A stretch of 64,000 nucleotides of DNA from Microvirga arsenatis (lineage in GTDB: Bacteria; Pseudomonadota; Alphaproteobacteria; Rhizobiales; Beijerinckiaceae), in the NCBI RefSeq assembly GCF_009910705.1, contig NZ_JAAAXJ010000008.1:62001-126000 (forward strand). The letters run 5' to 3'. The notes under the pieces were generated by a model, which was not told the DNA's origin, did no database searches, and worked only from the letters and a program-made list of their open reading frames with translations. Below, piece after piece: positions 9,216-17,943 of this stretch. The position numbers were made by a program, and so were the translations under genes. The number at the start of each line of letters is the position of its first letter. The stretch's first letter is position 1.

Positions 9216-9622
9216 GGCGCAGCCGCGTTCAGCGCCGCCCGCAGCTCGTCCGGGATCCGCACCGCGCGACCGCCCCTGACGGCGGCGACCATCACGTCGG
9301 CGGTGACCAGCACCTCCTCGCCGCGCCGGACCTCTTGGGCGAGGGTCATGGAGGCGCCACGCATTTCCTTGGGGCGGGTCACAACGGTGAGCACGTCGTC
9401 CATCACGGCGGCGCCCAGGAACTCGATGGTCATCTTGCGGACCACGAAGGCGAGCCCGCCCATCTCGGCATGGAGATCCGACTGCGCCACCTCCACCGCC
9501 CGCAGCAGCTCCGTGCGGCCGCGCTCCAGGAAGCGGAGATAGCTCGCGTGATAGACGCGGGCGGAGAAATCCGTGTCCTCGTAGTAGACGCGGATGGGGA
9601 GAATATGGGCCCCGTCCTGCAT
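9212..9622 (-). CDS. ybgC: YbgC-type acyl-CoA thioesterase, Tol-Pal associated
   Basis: This hotdog-fold thioesterase is commonly encoded at the head of tol-pal. The motif RVYYEDTDFSARVYHASYL holds the catalytic Asp and the conserved Tyr/His, followed by a long helix with ERGRTELLR. The start at MQDGAHILPIRVYYEDTD gives the usual length (136 residues). The frame stays open upstream to an ATG at 9811 that overlaps the end of ruvB; that extension translates a palindromic repeat and gives a Pro/Gly-rich, non-homologous N terminus. No strong ribosome-binding site precedes the short start, so the longer product (199 residues) cannot be excluded. Confidence 0.88.
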   Translation of the reverse strand: MQDGAHILPIRVYYEDTDFSARVYHASYLRFLERGRTELLRAVEVAQSDLHAEMGGLAFVVRKMTIEFLGAAVMDDVLTVVTRPKEMRGASMTLAQEVRRGEEVLVTADVMVAAVRGGRAVRIPDELRAALNAAAP

Positions 9623-9647
9623 GACGCCGGAGAGGTGGGGCCAGCGC

Positions 9648-9785
9648 CCACCCTCCCCTTGAGGGGGAGGGTCGGAGCGCGTGAGCGATCCGGGGTGGGG
9701 TGGCGGCGCGACGTCTTGGGAGGTCGCGTTTTCCACCCCCTCCCGCGCCTGCGGCGCGACCTCCCCCCTCAAGGGGGAGGTGCTG
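9648..9785. repeat. Palindromic repeat between ruvB and ybgC, open in the ybgC frame
   Basis: Two inverted copies of the C-rich intergenic motif (CCTCCCCTTGAGGGGGAGG and ACCTCCCCCCTCAAGGGGGAGG-like) flank a GCGCCTGCGGCGC hairpin. The whole unit contains no stop codon in the ybgC frame, so ribosomes starting near the ruvB end would read through it. It belongs to the same family as the repeats beside tolB, ruvC, ymdB and prpE in this window. Confidence 0.8.
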
Positions 9786-9797
9786 GCGTCGCGCCGC

Positions 9798-10844
9798 TCA
9801 CTCATCCGCATCCCCGCCGAACAGCCCGAACTGCGCCGCGGTCTCGCGGGTCGGTTCGGGGATGCCGAGATGCCTGAAGGCGTGGGGGGTGAGGATGCGC
9901 CCGCGCGGGGTGCGCTGCACGAAGCCCTTCTGGATCAGGTAGGGCTCGATGATGTCTTCGATGGCGTCGCGCGGCTCCGAGAGAGCCGCCGCGATCGTCT
10001 CGATGCCCACCGGACCGCCGCCGAAGGAACCCGCGATCATGGTCAGGTACTTGCGGTCCATGAGGTCGAGGCCGATGGAATCGACGTCCAGCAGGCGCAG
10101 GGACCGGTCCGCGAGGTCGCGGGTCACCGTCTGCACCCCCTCGACGATGGCGAAGTCGCGCACGCGGCGCAGGAGGCGGCCGGCGATGCGGGGGGTGCCG
10201 CGGGAGCGGCGGGCGATCTCGTTCGCCCCCTCCTCGCTCATGCCTAAGCCCAGCACCCGGGCGCTGCGGCGCACGATGAGCTCCAGCTCCTCCACGGTGT
10301 AGAACTCGAGCCGGATCGGGATGCCGAAGCGGTCGCGCAAGGGAGTGGTGAGCAGGCCCGCGCGGGTGGTGGCGCCGACGAGGGTGAATTTCGGCAGCTC
10401 GATCTTCACCGAGCGGGCAGCGGGGCCCTCGCCGATGATCAGGTCGAGCTGGTAATCCTCCATGGCCGGATAGAGGATTTCCTCCACCGCCGGGTTGAGC
10501 CGGTGGATCTCGTCGATGAAGAGCACGTCGCGCTCTTCGAGGTTGGTGAGCTGGGCCGCGAGATCGCCCGCCTTGGCGATCACCGGGCCGGAGGTCGAGC
10601 GGAAATTGACCCCGAGCTCGCGGGCGACGATCTGGGCGAGCGTGGTCTTGCCCAGGCCCGGCGGGCCGACGAAGAGCACGTGATCGAGGGCGTCGCCCCG
10701 GGCCTTGGCGGCGTCGATGAAGACCTGGAGATTGGCCCGCGCGGCCTTCTGGCCCGTGAAATCGTCGAGCGAGAGCGGCCGGATCGATGCATCGACATCG
10801 TCCTCGCGCTTTTCGGGGCTGAGCAGGCGGCGTGAATCGGTCAA
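9798..10844 (-). CDS. ruvB: RuvB, Holliday junction branch-migration helicase
   Basis: RuvB is the hexameric AAA+ motor that drives branch migration with RuvA. The 348-residue protein shows Walker A ([16 protein letters not shown]), Walker B ([10 protein letters not shown]), sensor 1 ([20 protein letters not shown]) and the C-terminal winged helix. The only sensible start is a TTG preceded by GGAAGG; no ATG is available near the N terminus. It is normally joined to ruvA, but here about 200 bases containing a large imperfect palindrome separate them. Confidence 0.97.
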   Translation of the reverse strand: MTDSRRLLSPEKREDDVDASIRPLSLDDFTGQKAARANLQVFIDAAKARGDALDHVLFVGPPGLGKTTLAQIVARELGVNFRSTSGPVIAKAGDLAAQLTNLEERDVLFIDEIHRLNPAVEEILYPAMEDYQLDLIIGEGPAARSVKIELPKFTLVGATTRAGLLTTPLRDRFGIPIRLEFYTVEELELIVRRSARVLGLGMSEEGANEIARRSRGTPRIAGRLLRRVRDFAIVEGVQTVTRDLADRSLRLLDVDSIGLDLMDRKYLTMIAGSFGGGPVGIETIAAALSEPRDAIEDIIEPYLIQKGFVQRTPRGRILTPHAFRHLGIPEPTRETAAQFGLFGGDADE

Positions 10845-10936
10845 AGAAGCTTACCTTCCAAAGGCTTCATATAGGCATTTACCCTGTAATACGCCATCCT
10901 TAACAGGATCAAAACAGGAACGTCCTGCCCCCTCTG

Positions 10937-11036
10937 TCATTCCCGGCCGGAGCGCCAGCGGAGGGGAAGGGAACCCATCAATGTCGAGTATGCGGGTGGA
11001 TCCCCTTCCCTCGCCTGCGGCTCGCCGGGGCTGACA
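10937..11036. repeat. Imperfect palindrome between ruvA and ruvB
   Basis: A unit of about 100 bases begins GTCATTCCCGGCCGG and ends CTCGCCGGGGCTGAC, with GGGAAGGG and CCCTTCCC arms around an AT-richer centre. It resembles the CGTCATCCCGG-type repeats seen elsewhere in the window. It lies in the transcribed leader between two genes whose coding regions usually abut. Confidence 0.7.
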
Positions 11037-11044
11037 GGAGACAC

Positions 11045-11662
11045 TCAACGCGCCAGCTCTCTCAACCCTAACCTAATAAGCGTCTTCGCCTCGGCCTCGT
11101 CGCCGGCCTGCTTCATCGCGGCCGCAACCGCTGCTGACGCTTGGACCTGGGGATAGCCGAGATTGACCAGGGCCGAGATGGCATCGGCCACGGGGGCAGG
11201 CGCGCTCCTGTCCTCGACCGCGCCGGTGAGGCGGATGAGGGCCGGGTCGACGGCGGCGAAGGCCGGAGCCTTGTCCTTGAGCTCGGAGACGATGCGCTGG
11301 GCGAGCTTGGGGCCGACGCCGGGACCGCGGGCGACGGAGGCCTTGTCGCCGGTGGCAATCGCCGTCGCGAGCGCTCCGGGATCGAGCACCGAAAGGATGC
11401 CGAGCGCCACCTTGGCGCCCACGCCCTGCACGCTCTGCAGCAGGCGGAACCACTCGCGCTCCGAATCCGAGCGGAAGCCGAAGAGGCGGATCATGTCCTC
11501 GCGGACCATGGTCTCGATAGACAGCACCGCCGCCTCGCCGGTGGGCGGGAGGTTCTGCAGGGTGCGGGAGGAGCAGTGGACCACGTAGCCGACCCCGTGC
11601 ACGTCGAGGATCACGAAATCCTCGCCGTAGGAATCCACCACGCCCTTGAGTTTGCCGATCAC
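11045..11662 (-). CDS. ruvA: RuvA, Holliday junction recognition subunit
   Basis: RuvA tetramers bind Holliday junctions and load RuvB. The N-terminal OB-fold begins [28 protein letters not shown], helix-hairpin-helix motifs follow ([37 protein letters not shown]), and the C-terminal domain III contacts RuvB. The GTG giving V/M-IGKLKG is the start, with AAGGA five bases upstream; the frame extends further only through a C-rich repeat. The product is 205 residues, the normal length. Confidence 0.95.
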   Translation of the reverse strand: MIGKLKGVVDSYGEDFVILDVHGVGYVVHCSSRTLQNLPPTGEAAVLSIETMVREDMIRLFGFRSDSEREWFRLLQSVQGVGAKVALGILSVLDPGALATAIATGDKASVARGPGVGPKLAQRIVSELKDKAPAFAAVDPALIRLTGAVEDRSAPAPVADAISALVNLGYPQVQASAAVAAAMKQAGDEAEAKTLIRLGLRELAR

Positions 11663-11678
11663 GTCAGTCCTTGCTCCT

Positions 11679-11894
11679 GCTTCCCTCCCCCATGCGGGGA
11701 GGGATTGAGGGTGGGGGTCGTAAAGCCGGAGTGCTGCGCTTCGCGGTGAACTCACGCGCCTGCTGCAGCATCCGACGGGACGATCCCACCCAGTCGAACC
11801 ACCCCCACCCCTACCCCTCCCCGCAAGGGGGAGGGAAGAGGCGTTCTCTTCGGGTCACGATCCCCGGATCGGCTATCGCCGTCCGGGATGACGT
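11679..11894. repeat. Repeat cluster between ruvC and ruvA
   Basis: Two inverted copies of the C-rich motif are present (CCCTCCCCCATGCGGGGAGGG at the left, CCCTCCCCGCAAGGGGGAGGG at the right). Next to them, at 11855-11894, is a minus-strand copy of a CGTCATCCCGGACGGCG..GCCGATCCGGG repeat that recurs almost base for base at 32061-32101. No gene is supported here. Confidence 0.8.
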
Positions 11895-11911
11895 TTGTGG
11901 CTCTGTAACAC

Positions 11912-12415
11912 CTAATAGCTCGCCGCCAAAGCGCGGGCCTTGCGGTGGTGGGCGTGGGCGATGGCGATGGCGAGCGCGTCGGCGGCATCCGCCTTCTTGA
12001 AGTCGGCCTTGGGCAGCAGGATCTTCACCATGGCCTGCACCTGATCCTTCTCCGCATGGCCCACGCCGACCACGGTCTTCTTCACCTGGTTGGCGCCGTA
12101 TTCCGCCACCGGCAGGCCATGGAGGGCCGGCACCAGGAGGGACATGGCGCGGGCCTGGCCGAGCTTGAGGGTCGCCTGCGCGTCCTTGTTGACGAAGGTC
12201 TCCTCCACGGACACCTCGTCGGGCGTCCAGGTCCGGATCACGTCGGTGAGCCGGTCGTGGAGCTGCTTGAGGCGCAGGGCCAGCGCGAGGTCGCCGTCCG
12301 AGGTCACGACCCCGCAGGCGACGAAGGAGAGCTTCGTCCCCTCGACGGTGATGACGCCCCAGCCGGTGTTGCGCAGGCCGGGATCGAGGCCGAGGATGCG
12401 GACGCGCTCGCTCAC
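11912..12415 (-). CDS. ruvC: RuvC, crossover junction endonuclease
   Basis: RuvC resolves Holliday junctions by symmetrical nicking. The acidic catalytic residues are visible in [14 protein letters not shown] (first Asp), VSVEETF (Glu) and [16 protein letters not shown] (last two Asp). The 167-residue length is typical. A GTG start follows the yebC stop by one base, so the two genes are probably translationally coupled. Confidence 0.96.
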   Translation of the reverse strand: MSERVRILGLDPGLRNTGWGVITVEGTKLSFVACGVVTSDGDLALALRLKQLHDRLTDVIRTWTPDEVSVEETFVNKDAQATLKLGQARAMSLLVPALHGLPVAEYGANQVKKTVVGVGHAEKDQVQAMVKILLPKADFKKADAADALAIAIAHAHHRKARALAASY

Positions 12416-12416
12416 A

Positions 12417-13163
12417 TCAGCCCGCCATCTTCTGCATCAGGGCGTCGGACAGCTCGAAGTTGCCGTAGACGTTCTGCACGTCGTCGTGCTCCTCGAGCGA
12501 TTCCATGAGCCGCATGAGCTTCTCGCCGGACTCGTCGTCGACCGCGACCGGCGTCTGGGGCTTCCAGACGAGCTTGGAGGCCTTGGGCTCGCCGAACCTG
12601 TCCTCGAGCGCCTTGGTCACCTCGTTGAGGGAGCCCTGGTCGCAGTAGATCTCGTGGCTCTCCTCGCCGGAGACCACGTCGTCGGCGCCGGCCTCGATGG
12701 CGGCCTCCAGCATGGTGTCCGCATCGGCGACGCCGGCCGGGAACTCCACGAGCCCGACCCGGTCGAACATGAAGGAGACGGCGCCGGTCTCGGCGAGGTT
12801 GCCGCCGCTCTTGGTGAAGTAGGAGCGGATGTCGGAGGCCGTGCGGTTGCGGTTGTCGGTCATCGCCTCGACGATGATGGCGGCACCGCCCGGGCCGTAG
12901 CCCTCGTAGCGGATCTCCTCGTAGTTCTCGCCCTCGTTGCCCGAGGCCTTGTTGATGGCGCGCTGGATGTTGTCCTTGGGCATGTTCTCGGCGCGGGCGG
13001 CGAGGATCGCGGCGCGCAGGCGCGGGTTCATGTTCGGGTCGGGCGCGCCCATCTTGGCCGCCACGGTGATTTCGCGGGCGAGCTTGGAGAAGAGCTTGGA
13101 GCGCATCGCATCCTGGCGCCCCTTGCGGTGCATGATGTTCTTGAACTGCGAATGTCCGGCCAT
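12417..13163 (-). CDS. yebC: YebC/PmpR (TACO1) family protein
   Basis: YebC-family proteins relieve ribosome stalling or act as transcription regulators; this member has the YebC_I form. The 248-residue protein begins [18 protein letters not shown] and contains the family block [24 protein letters not shown]. Its position directly before ruvC is a widespread bacterial arrangement, so it is probably the first gene of the ruvCAB transcript. Confidence 0.95.
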   Translation of the reverse strand: MAGHSQFKNIMHRKGRQDAMRSKLFSKLAREITVAAKMGAPDPNMNPRLRAAILAARAENMPKDNIQRAINKASGNEGENYEEIRYEGYGPGGAAIIVEAMTDNRNRTASDIRSYFTKSGGNLAETGAVSFMFDRVGLVEFPAGVADADTMLEAAIEAGADDVVSGEESHEIYCDQGSLNEVTKALEDRFGEPKASKLVWKPQTPVAVDDESGEKLMRLMESLEEHDDVQNVYGNFELSDALMQKMAG

Positions 13164-13294
13164 CGGGGCCTCTCCGAAGATGCGGCCGAGGGCGGCTGGG
13201 GAACCCTGCGCCCGTCAGGCCGTGAATGGTGACGATGAGGGGCTTATAAGGCGGCGAAGGGCTTGAGGCAAAGCCCCCCGCCCACCGATTCGGA

Positions 13295-13990
13295 TCAGAA
13301 GCCGAGCCAGCCCGGCAGGTTCTGAATGGCCGCCACGATGAGGTGGTAGGAGGCGCCGAGGATCGTCACCGTATAGGCGAGCCCTGCCAGGCCGATGAGA
13401 TAGCCGGCGATCAGGAGATAGCCGTCCTCCTCCATGACCGCGATGGAGGCAATGACGAGGGCGATGGAGGGCGGGAAGTTGGTGCCGGGGAACGGGATCA
13501 GGACCGAGAGGGCGACCAGGACGGCGAAGAGCCCGACCATCCGGTCGCCGATGGGGCCGAAGAGCTGGAGCAGCCGGGGCTTGCAGTAGCTCTCGAGCTT
13601 CTGGAGCCTGGGCTCGGCGATGTCGATGAGGCGCTTGAACTTCGCGACGGAGACCGTCTGCCGCAGGAGGAACTTGGGCAGCCAGGGGCGCTTGTGGCCG
13701 AGCATCATCTGGATGCCGAAGATGAGCACGGGGGTGCCGACGATGCCCGCGATGCCGGGCACGTTCGGGACGCAGTTGGGCAGGGAGAACAGGATCAGCA
13801 CGAAGCCGAAGGCGCGCTCGCCGAAAGCCTCGATGATCTCTCGGATCGAGATCGTCTCGGCCCTGGCCTCGTCGATCACGGCCCGCAGGACGGCCGAGGC
13901 GCTCTGGTGCTCGTGCGCCTGATGGAACTCGCTCGTCTGCCGATAGACGTTGATCCTGCCGGTCCTGGTTGTCTTCGCGTCTGCGTCCAC
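13295..13990 (-). CDS. ExoD-family exopolysaccharide synthesis membrane protein
   Basis: ExoD proteins affect exopolysaccharide production and alkali sensitivity in rhizobia; the mechanism is unknown. The 231-residue product has a polar N terminus (about 35 residues) and then four or more hydrophobic segments with family blocks GERAFGFVLILFSLPNCVP, LIPFPGTNFPPSIALVI and GYLLIAGYLIGLAGL. A GTG start is chosen because GGAGG lies six bases upstream. It is a single gene with no exo genes around it. Confidence 0.88.
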   Translation of the reverse strand: MDADAKTTRTGRINVYRQTSEFHQAHEHQSASAVLRAVIDEARAETISIREIIEAFGERAFGFVLILFSLPNCVPNVPGIAGIVGTPVLIFGIQMMLGHKRPWLPKFLLRQTVSVAKFKRLIDIAEPRLQKLESYCKPRLLQLFGPIGDRMVGLFAVLVALSVLIPFPGTNFPPSIALVIASIAVMEEDGYLLIAGYLIGLAGLAYTVTILGASYHLIVAAIQNLPGWLGF

Positions 13991-14057
13991 CGATCACCTC
14001 CGTGACGGGACAGATGGGAACGGCGACGCTCCACGCCAAGGGAGCGCCAACGGAGAT

Positions 14058-14296
14058 CCCCTCCCCCTTGCGGGGAGGGGCAGGGGTGGGGGTGGTGCGA
14101 CCGGGTGAGACCTTTCCGTCATGGCCCGGCCTGTCCCGGTCATCCCAATCAGGAAAAGCACTGTACCTCATCGCATCGGGATCACCGGCACAAGGCCGGT
14201 GATGACGCGGTAGGATACGCTTTGGCAATCCTAAGAGTGCAGAGCCTGACACTCCAACCCCCACCCTCGATCCCTCCCCGCAAGGGGGAGGGAAGA
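14058..14296. repeat. Intergenic repeat cluster upstream of exoD
   Basis: Between exoD and the phosphodiesterase gene are two C-rich palindromes in opposite orientation (14058-14098 and 14249-14296). They enclose a bipartite element at 14118-14210: a first arm GTCATGGCCCGGCCTGTCCCGG and a second arm ATCACCGGCACAAGGCCGGTGAT. The same two-arm layout recurs at 57368-57457, and the first arm alone at 43488-43517. No gene is supported in this gap. Confidence 0.85.
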
Positions 14297-14304
14297 AGCA
14301 GAGG

Positions 14305-15126
14305 TCAGTCCCAGAAGCGGGGCCAGGTCTCCTCGAGGTGCGGCCCGAGCCGCACGGCCGCCACGCGCTTGGCCAAGCCGGTGCGGTCGTCGGTTTCCAC
14401 CGCAACGCCCGAGAGCGTGCCCTCCCCGAGGGCCGGCTCCATGCGCGGCCCGGGGGTCTTCTGGACGAAGCGGCGGATCGATTCCTCCTTCTGCATGCCG
14501 AGCACGGAATCGTAGTCGCCGCACATGCCCGCATCGGTCATATAGGCCGTGCCGCCGGGCAGCACCCGGTGATCGGCGGTGGGCACATGGGTGTGGGTGC
14601 CCACGACCAGGCTCGCCCGCCCGTCGAAGTAATGGCCCATGGCCTCCTTCTCGCTCGTGGCCTCCGCGTGGACATCGATGACGACGGCATCCGCCACCTG
14701 CCCCAGCGGGCAGGTTTCGAGCTCCCGGTCCACGGCGGCGAAGGGATCGTCGAGGGGGTCCATGTAGAGGCGGCCCATGACGTTGATCACCAGGACCCTG
14801 TGGCCGGAGCGGGTGTCGATGAGGTTGGCGCCCCGGCCCGGGGTGCCCGGCGGATAGTTCACGGGGCGCAGGAGCCGCGGCTGGCGCTCGATGAAGACCA
14901 GGGTCTCGCGCTGGTCCCAGGAATGGTTGCCGAGGGTGATCGCGTCGGCGCCCGCGGCCAGGATCTCGTCGCAGATCGCCTCGTTGATGCCGAACCCTCC
15001 GGCCGCGTTCTCGCCGTTGATGACCACGCAGTCGAGCTGCCAGCGGTCGCGCAAGGATGGCAGGCGTTCGATCACCGCGCTGCGGCCGGGCCGCCCGACG
15101 ATGTCGCCGAGGAAGAGAAGACGCAT
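14305..15126 (-). CDS. YmdB-type metallophosphoesterase (TIGR00282 family)
   Basis: This calcineurin-like phosphodiesterase belongs to the YmdB family, whose Bacillus member hydrolyses cyclic nucleotides and affects RNA turnover and biofilm choice. Metal-binding blocks appear in order: FLGDIVGRPGR, INGENAAGG, LGNHSWDQ, DVHAEATSEKEA and GTHTHVPTADHR, spread over 273 residues. The order 5-formyl-THF cyclo-ligase then ymdB is frequent in Rhizobiales, and the gap is only eight bases, so co-transcription is likely. Confidence 0.9.
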   Translation of the reverse strand: MRLLFLGDIVGRPGRSAVIERLPSLRDRWQLDCVVINGENAAGGFGINEAICDEILAAGADAITLGNHSWDQRETLVFIERQPRLLRPVNYPPGTPGRGANLIDTRSGHRVLVINVMGRLYMDPLDDPFAAVDRELETCPLGQVADAVVIDVHAEATSEKEAMGHYFDGRASLVVGTHTHVPTADHRVLPGGTAYMTDAGMCGDYDSVLGMQKEESIRRFVQKTPGPRMEPALGEGTLSGVAVETDDRTGLAKRVAAVRLGPHLEETWPRFWD

Positions 15127-15134
15127 GATGGTCC

Positions 15135-15719
15135 TTAAGCAGATTTCGTCCGAATGAGCTCGGCTTCGGTGATGATAACGTCGAGAAGCCGGTCGTGGGG
15201 CTCGACCGGAACCGCGTCGATCTCCTGAACCGCATAAGCAAGCCCGATGGTCAAGGTGGGATGCTGCGCTTCCAGGGCCGCGATGGCCCGGTCGAAATGG
15301 CCCTTGCCGTAGCCGATGCGCCCTCCCCGGCGGTCGAAGGCGACGAGGGGGACGAGCAGGGCCTTCGGGAAGACCTCCGGCGCATCGGGGCCCGGCTCGC
15401 GCACGCCGAAGCCGCCCTTGACCAGCACGTCGCCGGGCTGCCAGAGGCGCCAGCTCAGGTGGGGATGGAGGATCTGGGAGAGGGCCACGTCCTGGCCGCG
15501 GTCGAGCAGCGCCTCCATGAGCGGGCGCGGGTCGACCTCGGTGCGGATCGGCCAGTAGCCGCCCACCGGCGTCGCGTTCTGAAGATCGGGGAGTTCGAGC
15601 GCCCGGCCTGCGATGCGCCGCGCCGCCTCCTCGCGAAACCCTTTGTCGAGCGCGTCGCGGCTCGCGAAGCCCTCGCGGCGGAGGCGCTCCTTCAGTTCGG
15701 GAGGAGAGAGAGAAGTCAT
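15135..15719 (-). CDS. 5-formyltetrahydrofolate cyclo-ligase
   Basis: The enzyme converts 5-formyl-THF to 5,10-methenyl-THF with ATP, returning stored folate to the one-carbon pool. The family signatures are RREGFASRDALDKGF near the N terminus and PLVAFDRRGGRIGYGKGHFDR, which contains the ATP-binding GYGKGHFD. The first ATG (194 residues) is annotated; a GTG five codons upstream is possible, and neither has a clear ribosome-binding site. It lies directly downstream of 6S RNA, the arrangement known as ssrS-ygfA, so read-through from the 6S promoter probably supplies its transcript. Confidence 0.9.
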   Translation of the reverse strand: MTSLSPPELKERLRREGFASRDALDKGFREEAARRIAGRALELPDLQNATPVGGYWPIRTEVDPRPLMEALLDRGQDVALSQILHPHLSWRLWQPGDVLVKGGFGVREPGPDAPEVFPKALLVPLVAFDRRGGRIGYGKGHFDRAIAALEAQHPTLTIGLAYAVQEIDAVPVEPHDRLLDVIITEAELIRTKSA

Positions 15720-15749
15720 AGAGTGCGGAGCCACAAAAGCCGTCGGAGA

Positions 15750-15915
15750 AGCGATCCCGGGAACCTACAAAGTAGGTGGGCGCCGTATGTCCCGGTCCAC
15801 GGACCGGGTCAGGGACAGCTCCCTTCAGGATCGATAAGGCCCCGGGGAATATGAACTCCTAACGCGCCCCGCAGCCCCGCCTTCCTTATGTAGGGGTCCG
15901 CAGGCCCGGGGGGAA
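15750..15915 (-). ncRNA. ssrS: 6S RNA
   Basis: 6S RNA binds sigma70 RNA polymerase by mimicking an open promoter. On the minus strand the region has the alphaproteobacterial 3' hallmark CCCACCTACTTTGTAGG followed by TTCCCGGGAT, a matching CCCGGG in the 5' part that can close the terminal stem, and GC-rich paired flanks around a long internal region. It lies immediately upstream of 5-formyl-THF cyclo-ligase, the conserved neighbour. The end coordinates are approximate, judged from the closing CCCGGG arms at 15756-15761 and 15905-15910. Confidence 0.78.
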
Positions 15916-16039
15916 GGGGAAAAGCGGAATGAAACTCATATCTTTCGAGCCGCCTCCGTAACATTCCGAAGTAGCCGGGCTGCCCGAACTCCGCCAAATG
16001 CACCGTGTAGGGGATGTGCCATCGACCAGCGGAGGAAAC

Positions 16040-16318
16040 ATGGCCCATCTGAAGCACCATCGATACAAAGAGCTGCATCGCAAGGGCCGCACGGCCTCGC
16101 CCAGCATCGACGCCATGATGCGGGAGGTGCTGCACAGGCTCGGCGACATCGACTTCCAGTACGAGCTGGAGCTCGACAGGGCCGAGCTGCGCGCTCCGAC
16201 CCCTGAGTCGAAGGAACATCTCAGGAGACGGATCAGGGCCGCCCATCGCGAGCGGCGCGAGCCCTATGTGGAGCTGCTCGCCACGCTCCGGCAGCGCCAG
16301 CACCGCCTCGCCGCGTAA
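16040..16318 (+). CDS. Small charged hypothetical protein
   Basis: The 92-residue protein was not recognised. It is rich in Arg, His and Glu, with two predicted helices (SIDAMMREVLHRLGDIDFQYELELDRAEL and a basic C-terminal KEHLRRRIRAAHRERREPY), no signal peptide and no membrane segment. GGAGG lies four bases before the ATG, which is the best argument that it is real. It sits alone on the plus strand between 6S RNA and the acetyltransferase genes, inside the stretch that separates zapA from 6S RNA. Confidence 0.6.
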   Translation: MAHLKHHRYKELHRKGRTASPSIDAMMREVLHRLGDIDFQYELELDRAELRAPTPESKEHLRRRIRAAHRERREPYVELLATLRQRQHRLAA

Positions 16319-16332
16319 CGGCGAGGCACGGC

Positions 16333-17103
16333 TCAGCCGGATCGGCGGTAATGGTAGCGGTACAGCTCGCGCCGGAACCCGAGCGCCTCATACAGGGCAT
16401 TGGCGGGGGCGTTCTCCGCGACCACGGCCAGGCAAGCTCCTGTCGCTCCCTGCCGCTCCCGCGCCCAGGCCAGCACCGCGCCGACGGCCTTCCGGCCGAG
16501 CCCCCGACGCCGGACGGCCGGATCGGTCACGACGGAGTTCACGCAGACGATCCCGTCGTGGACTGCCCCGTATGCCAGGGCGCCAGCGCGGCCGTCGGCG
16601 AGCCGCACCGTCGCGAAGACCGCAGGAACCGCAAGGCTCCCGAGGATCTTCCGGTGGATGGCCCGGGTGGCCTCGCTCTGCCCGTGCAGCCGAGCCAGGG
16701 TGCCGAGCCAGACCTCGCCCGGAAAACCCTCCTCCATGGCCGCGTCTCCGGCAGGCTCCGGCGGCGTATCGGCGAAGTCCATGAACAGAACGCGGCTTTC
16801 GTCCTCCGGCGGGCCGTAGCCCCGCCGGCCGAGCGCATGGTCCAGGGCGGGATCGGCGGTCGACGGGATGCAGAAGATCGCCGGCAGCCCTTGAGCGCGG
16901 TAGACGGCCTCGCAATAGCGGATCTTGCGATCGAGCGGCAGCGTTCCGGGGGCGACGAGGTTCACGGAGTTCGTCCGCCGCGTATGACCGTCCGCCAGCC
17001 GGATCAGCCAGCCGTCGAAGACCACTTCGCGCAGGGCCGGCCAGCCGTTCAGGCAGGCCTCTTCGATGCTTCTTGTGAGACGATCTTCGGGAGAGGGAAT
17101 CAT
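16333..17103 (-). CDS. GNAT-family N-acetyltransferase
   Basis: A two-part acetyltransferase. The N-terminal half (starting near RSIEEACLNGWPALREVVFDGWLIR) is typical of GNAT proteins with an extra domain, and the C-terminal GNAT core contains the acetyl-CoA loop VTDPAVRRRGLGRKAVGAVL and the NAPANALYEALGFRR end motif. The ATG at MIPSPEDRL is annotated; an in-frame GTG twelve codons upstream is possible, and neither has an obvious ribosome-binding site. The substrate is unknown. Confidence 0.82.
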   Translation of the reverse strand: MIPSPEDRLTRSIEEACLNGWPALREVVFDGWLIRLADGHTRRTNSVNLVAPGTLPLDRKIRYCEAVYRAQGLPAIFCIPSTADPALDHALGRRGYGPPEDESRVLFMDFADTPPEPAGDAAMEEGFPGEVWLGTLARLHGQSEATRAIHRKILGSLAVPAVFATVRLADGRAGALAYGAVHDGIVCVNSVVTDPAVRRRGLGRKAVGAVLAWARERQGATGACLAVVAENAPANALYEALGFRRELYRYHYRRSG

Positions 17104-17168
17104 TTTGCTGAACCAGGGCGGCCCTTCGACCGGACACACTTTACGGGTGGAAAACAGATCATCGCCGG

Positions 17169-17639
17169 TTATGATCGACCGAGGCTTTTGCTCATGTAAA
17201 CGGTTGTTCCTCCCATGAAAGGCTCACGCTTGACGATGACGTATCCGGTCCTCTCGTAAAGAGCGACGTTGGCCTCGAAAGCAGCATTGGTCAGCAGGCG
17301 GGTCTCGGTGCATCCAGCCTCGATGGCCCTGCGCTCCGCATGAGCCAGCAACTGCCGGCCCAGTCCCCTACCCTGATCCTCTGGCCTCACGGCAACATTC
17401 TCGATCCAGAGATGATCCTCGCGCAGCATCATCTGGATCAATCCCACTATTCTGGGACCGATGGAGATCACATCGATCCAGTGCTCCCGGACGGCTTGGT
17501 CGTAGTCGACGGCCATCGGTCGAGGCTCACGGCCGATAACCGGAACCCACCTTGCATATGCAGCCCGCACAACATCACGGATCATCGCCGCATCTTCCGG
17601 TTTTGCAGACCGGAATTCCACATTGGGCTCCGAAAGCAT
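17169..17639 (-). CDS. GNAT-family N-acetyltransferase
   Basis: A compact 156-residue GNAT enzyme with the acetyl-CoA-binding motif VRPEDQGRGLGRQLLAHAE and the usual NVALYERTGYVI motif near the C terminus. The substrate is unknown. It lies about 65 bases upstream of the other GNAT gene on the same strand; the two share little sequence, so they are neighbours more than a recent duplication. Confidence 0.85.
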   Translation of the reverse strand: MLSEPNVEFRSAKPEDAAMIRDVVRAAYARWVPVIGREPRPMAVDYDQAVREHWIDVISIGPRIVGLIQMMLREDHLWIENVAVRPEDQGRGLGRQLLAHAERRAIEAGCTETRLLTNAAFEANVALYERTGYVIVKREPFMGGTTVYMSKSLGRS

Positions 17640-17943
17640 GAGAGTTCCCTAGACGTTGGAAATAAAAACCCTGCCGACCGGATGGTGGGCAGGGCTGCTG
17701 GAGCATTGAGAGAAAGCGAAGGGATCTATGCTCCCATACTTCGCCCTCTCGGACTCAACGCAGCGCCCCGTACTGTCGTGCGGAATCGGCGTCGCTGGGC
17801 TGAGTTCGAGAAGAGTGCGTTCATAGCGCCATTTGTGCCAACGTATAACATATCTGTCAATTGACGATCTCGGCAGCAGTTCCTGCTCCGGCGCTACCGC
17901 AAAGGCAGGTTTTTTGGCTCGAAACAGAGCGCCCGAGATCCCG
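17640..17943. other. Intergenic region downstream of zapA
   Basis: No protein gene is supported. On the minus strand the stretch carries an intrinsic terminator (separate entry) and a second stem-loop around 17726-17751 (GCGAAG..GGGA / TCCC..TTCGC, followed by TTTCTCT). The base composition is less GC-rich than the flanking genes. Confidence 0.55.
17661..17694 (-). terminator. Intrinsic terminator on the minus strand
   Basis: Read on the minus strand, CCCTGCC and GGCAGGG form a 7-bp stem around a 12-base loop, followed directly by TTTTTATTT. It would stop transcripts coming from zapA before the acetyltransferase genes. Confidence 0.7.
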
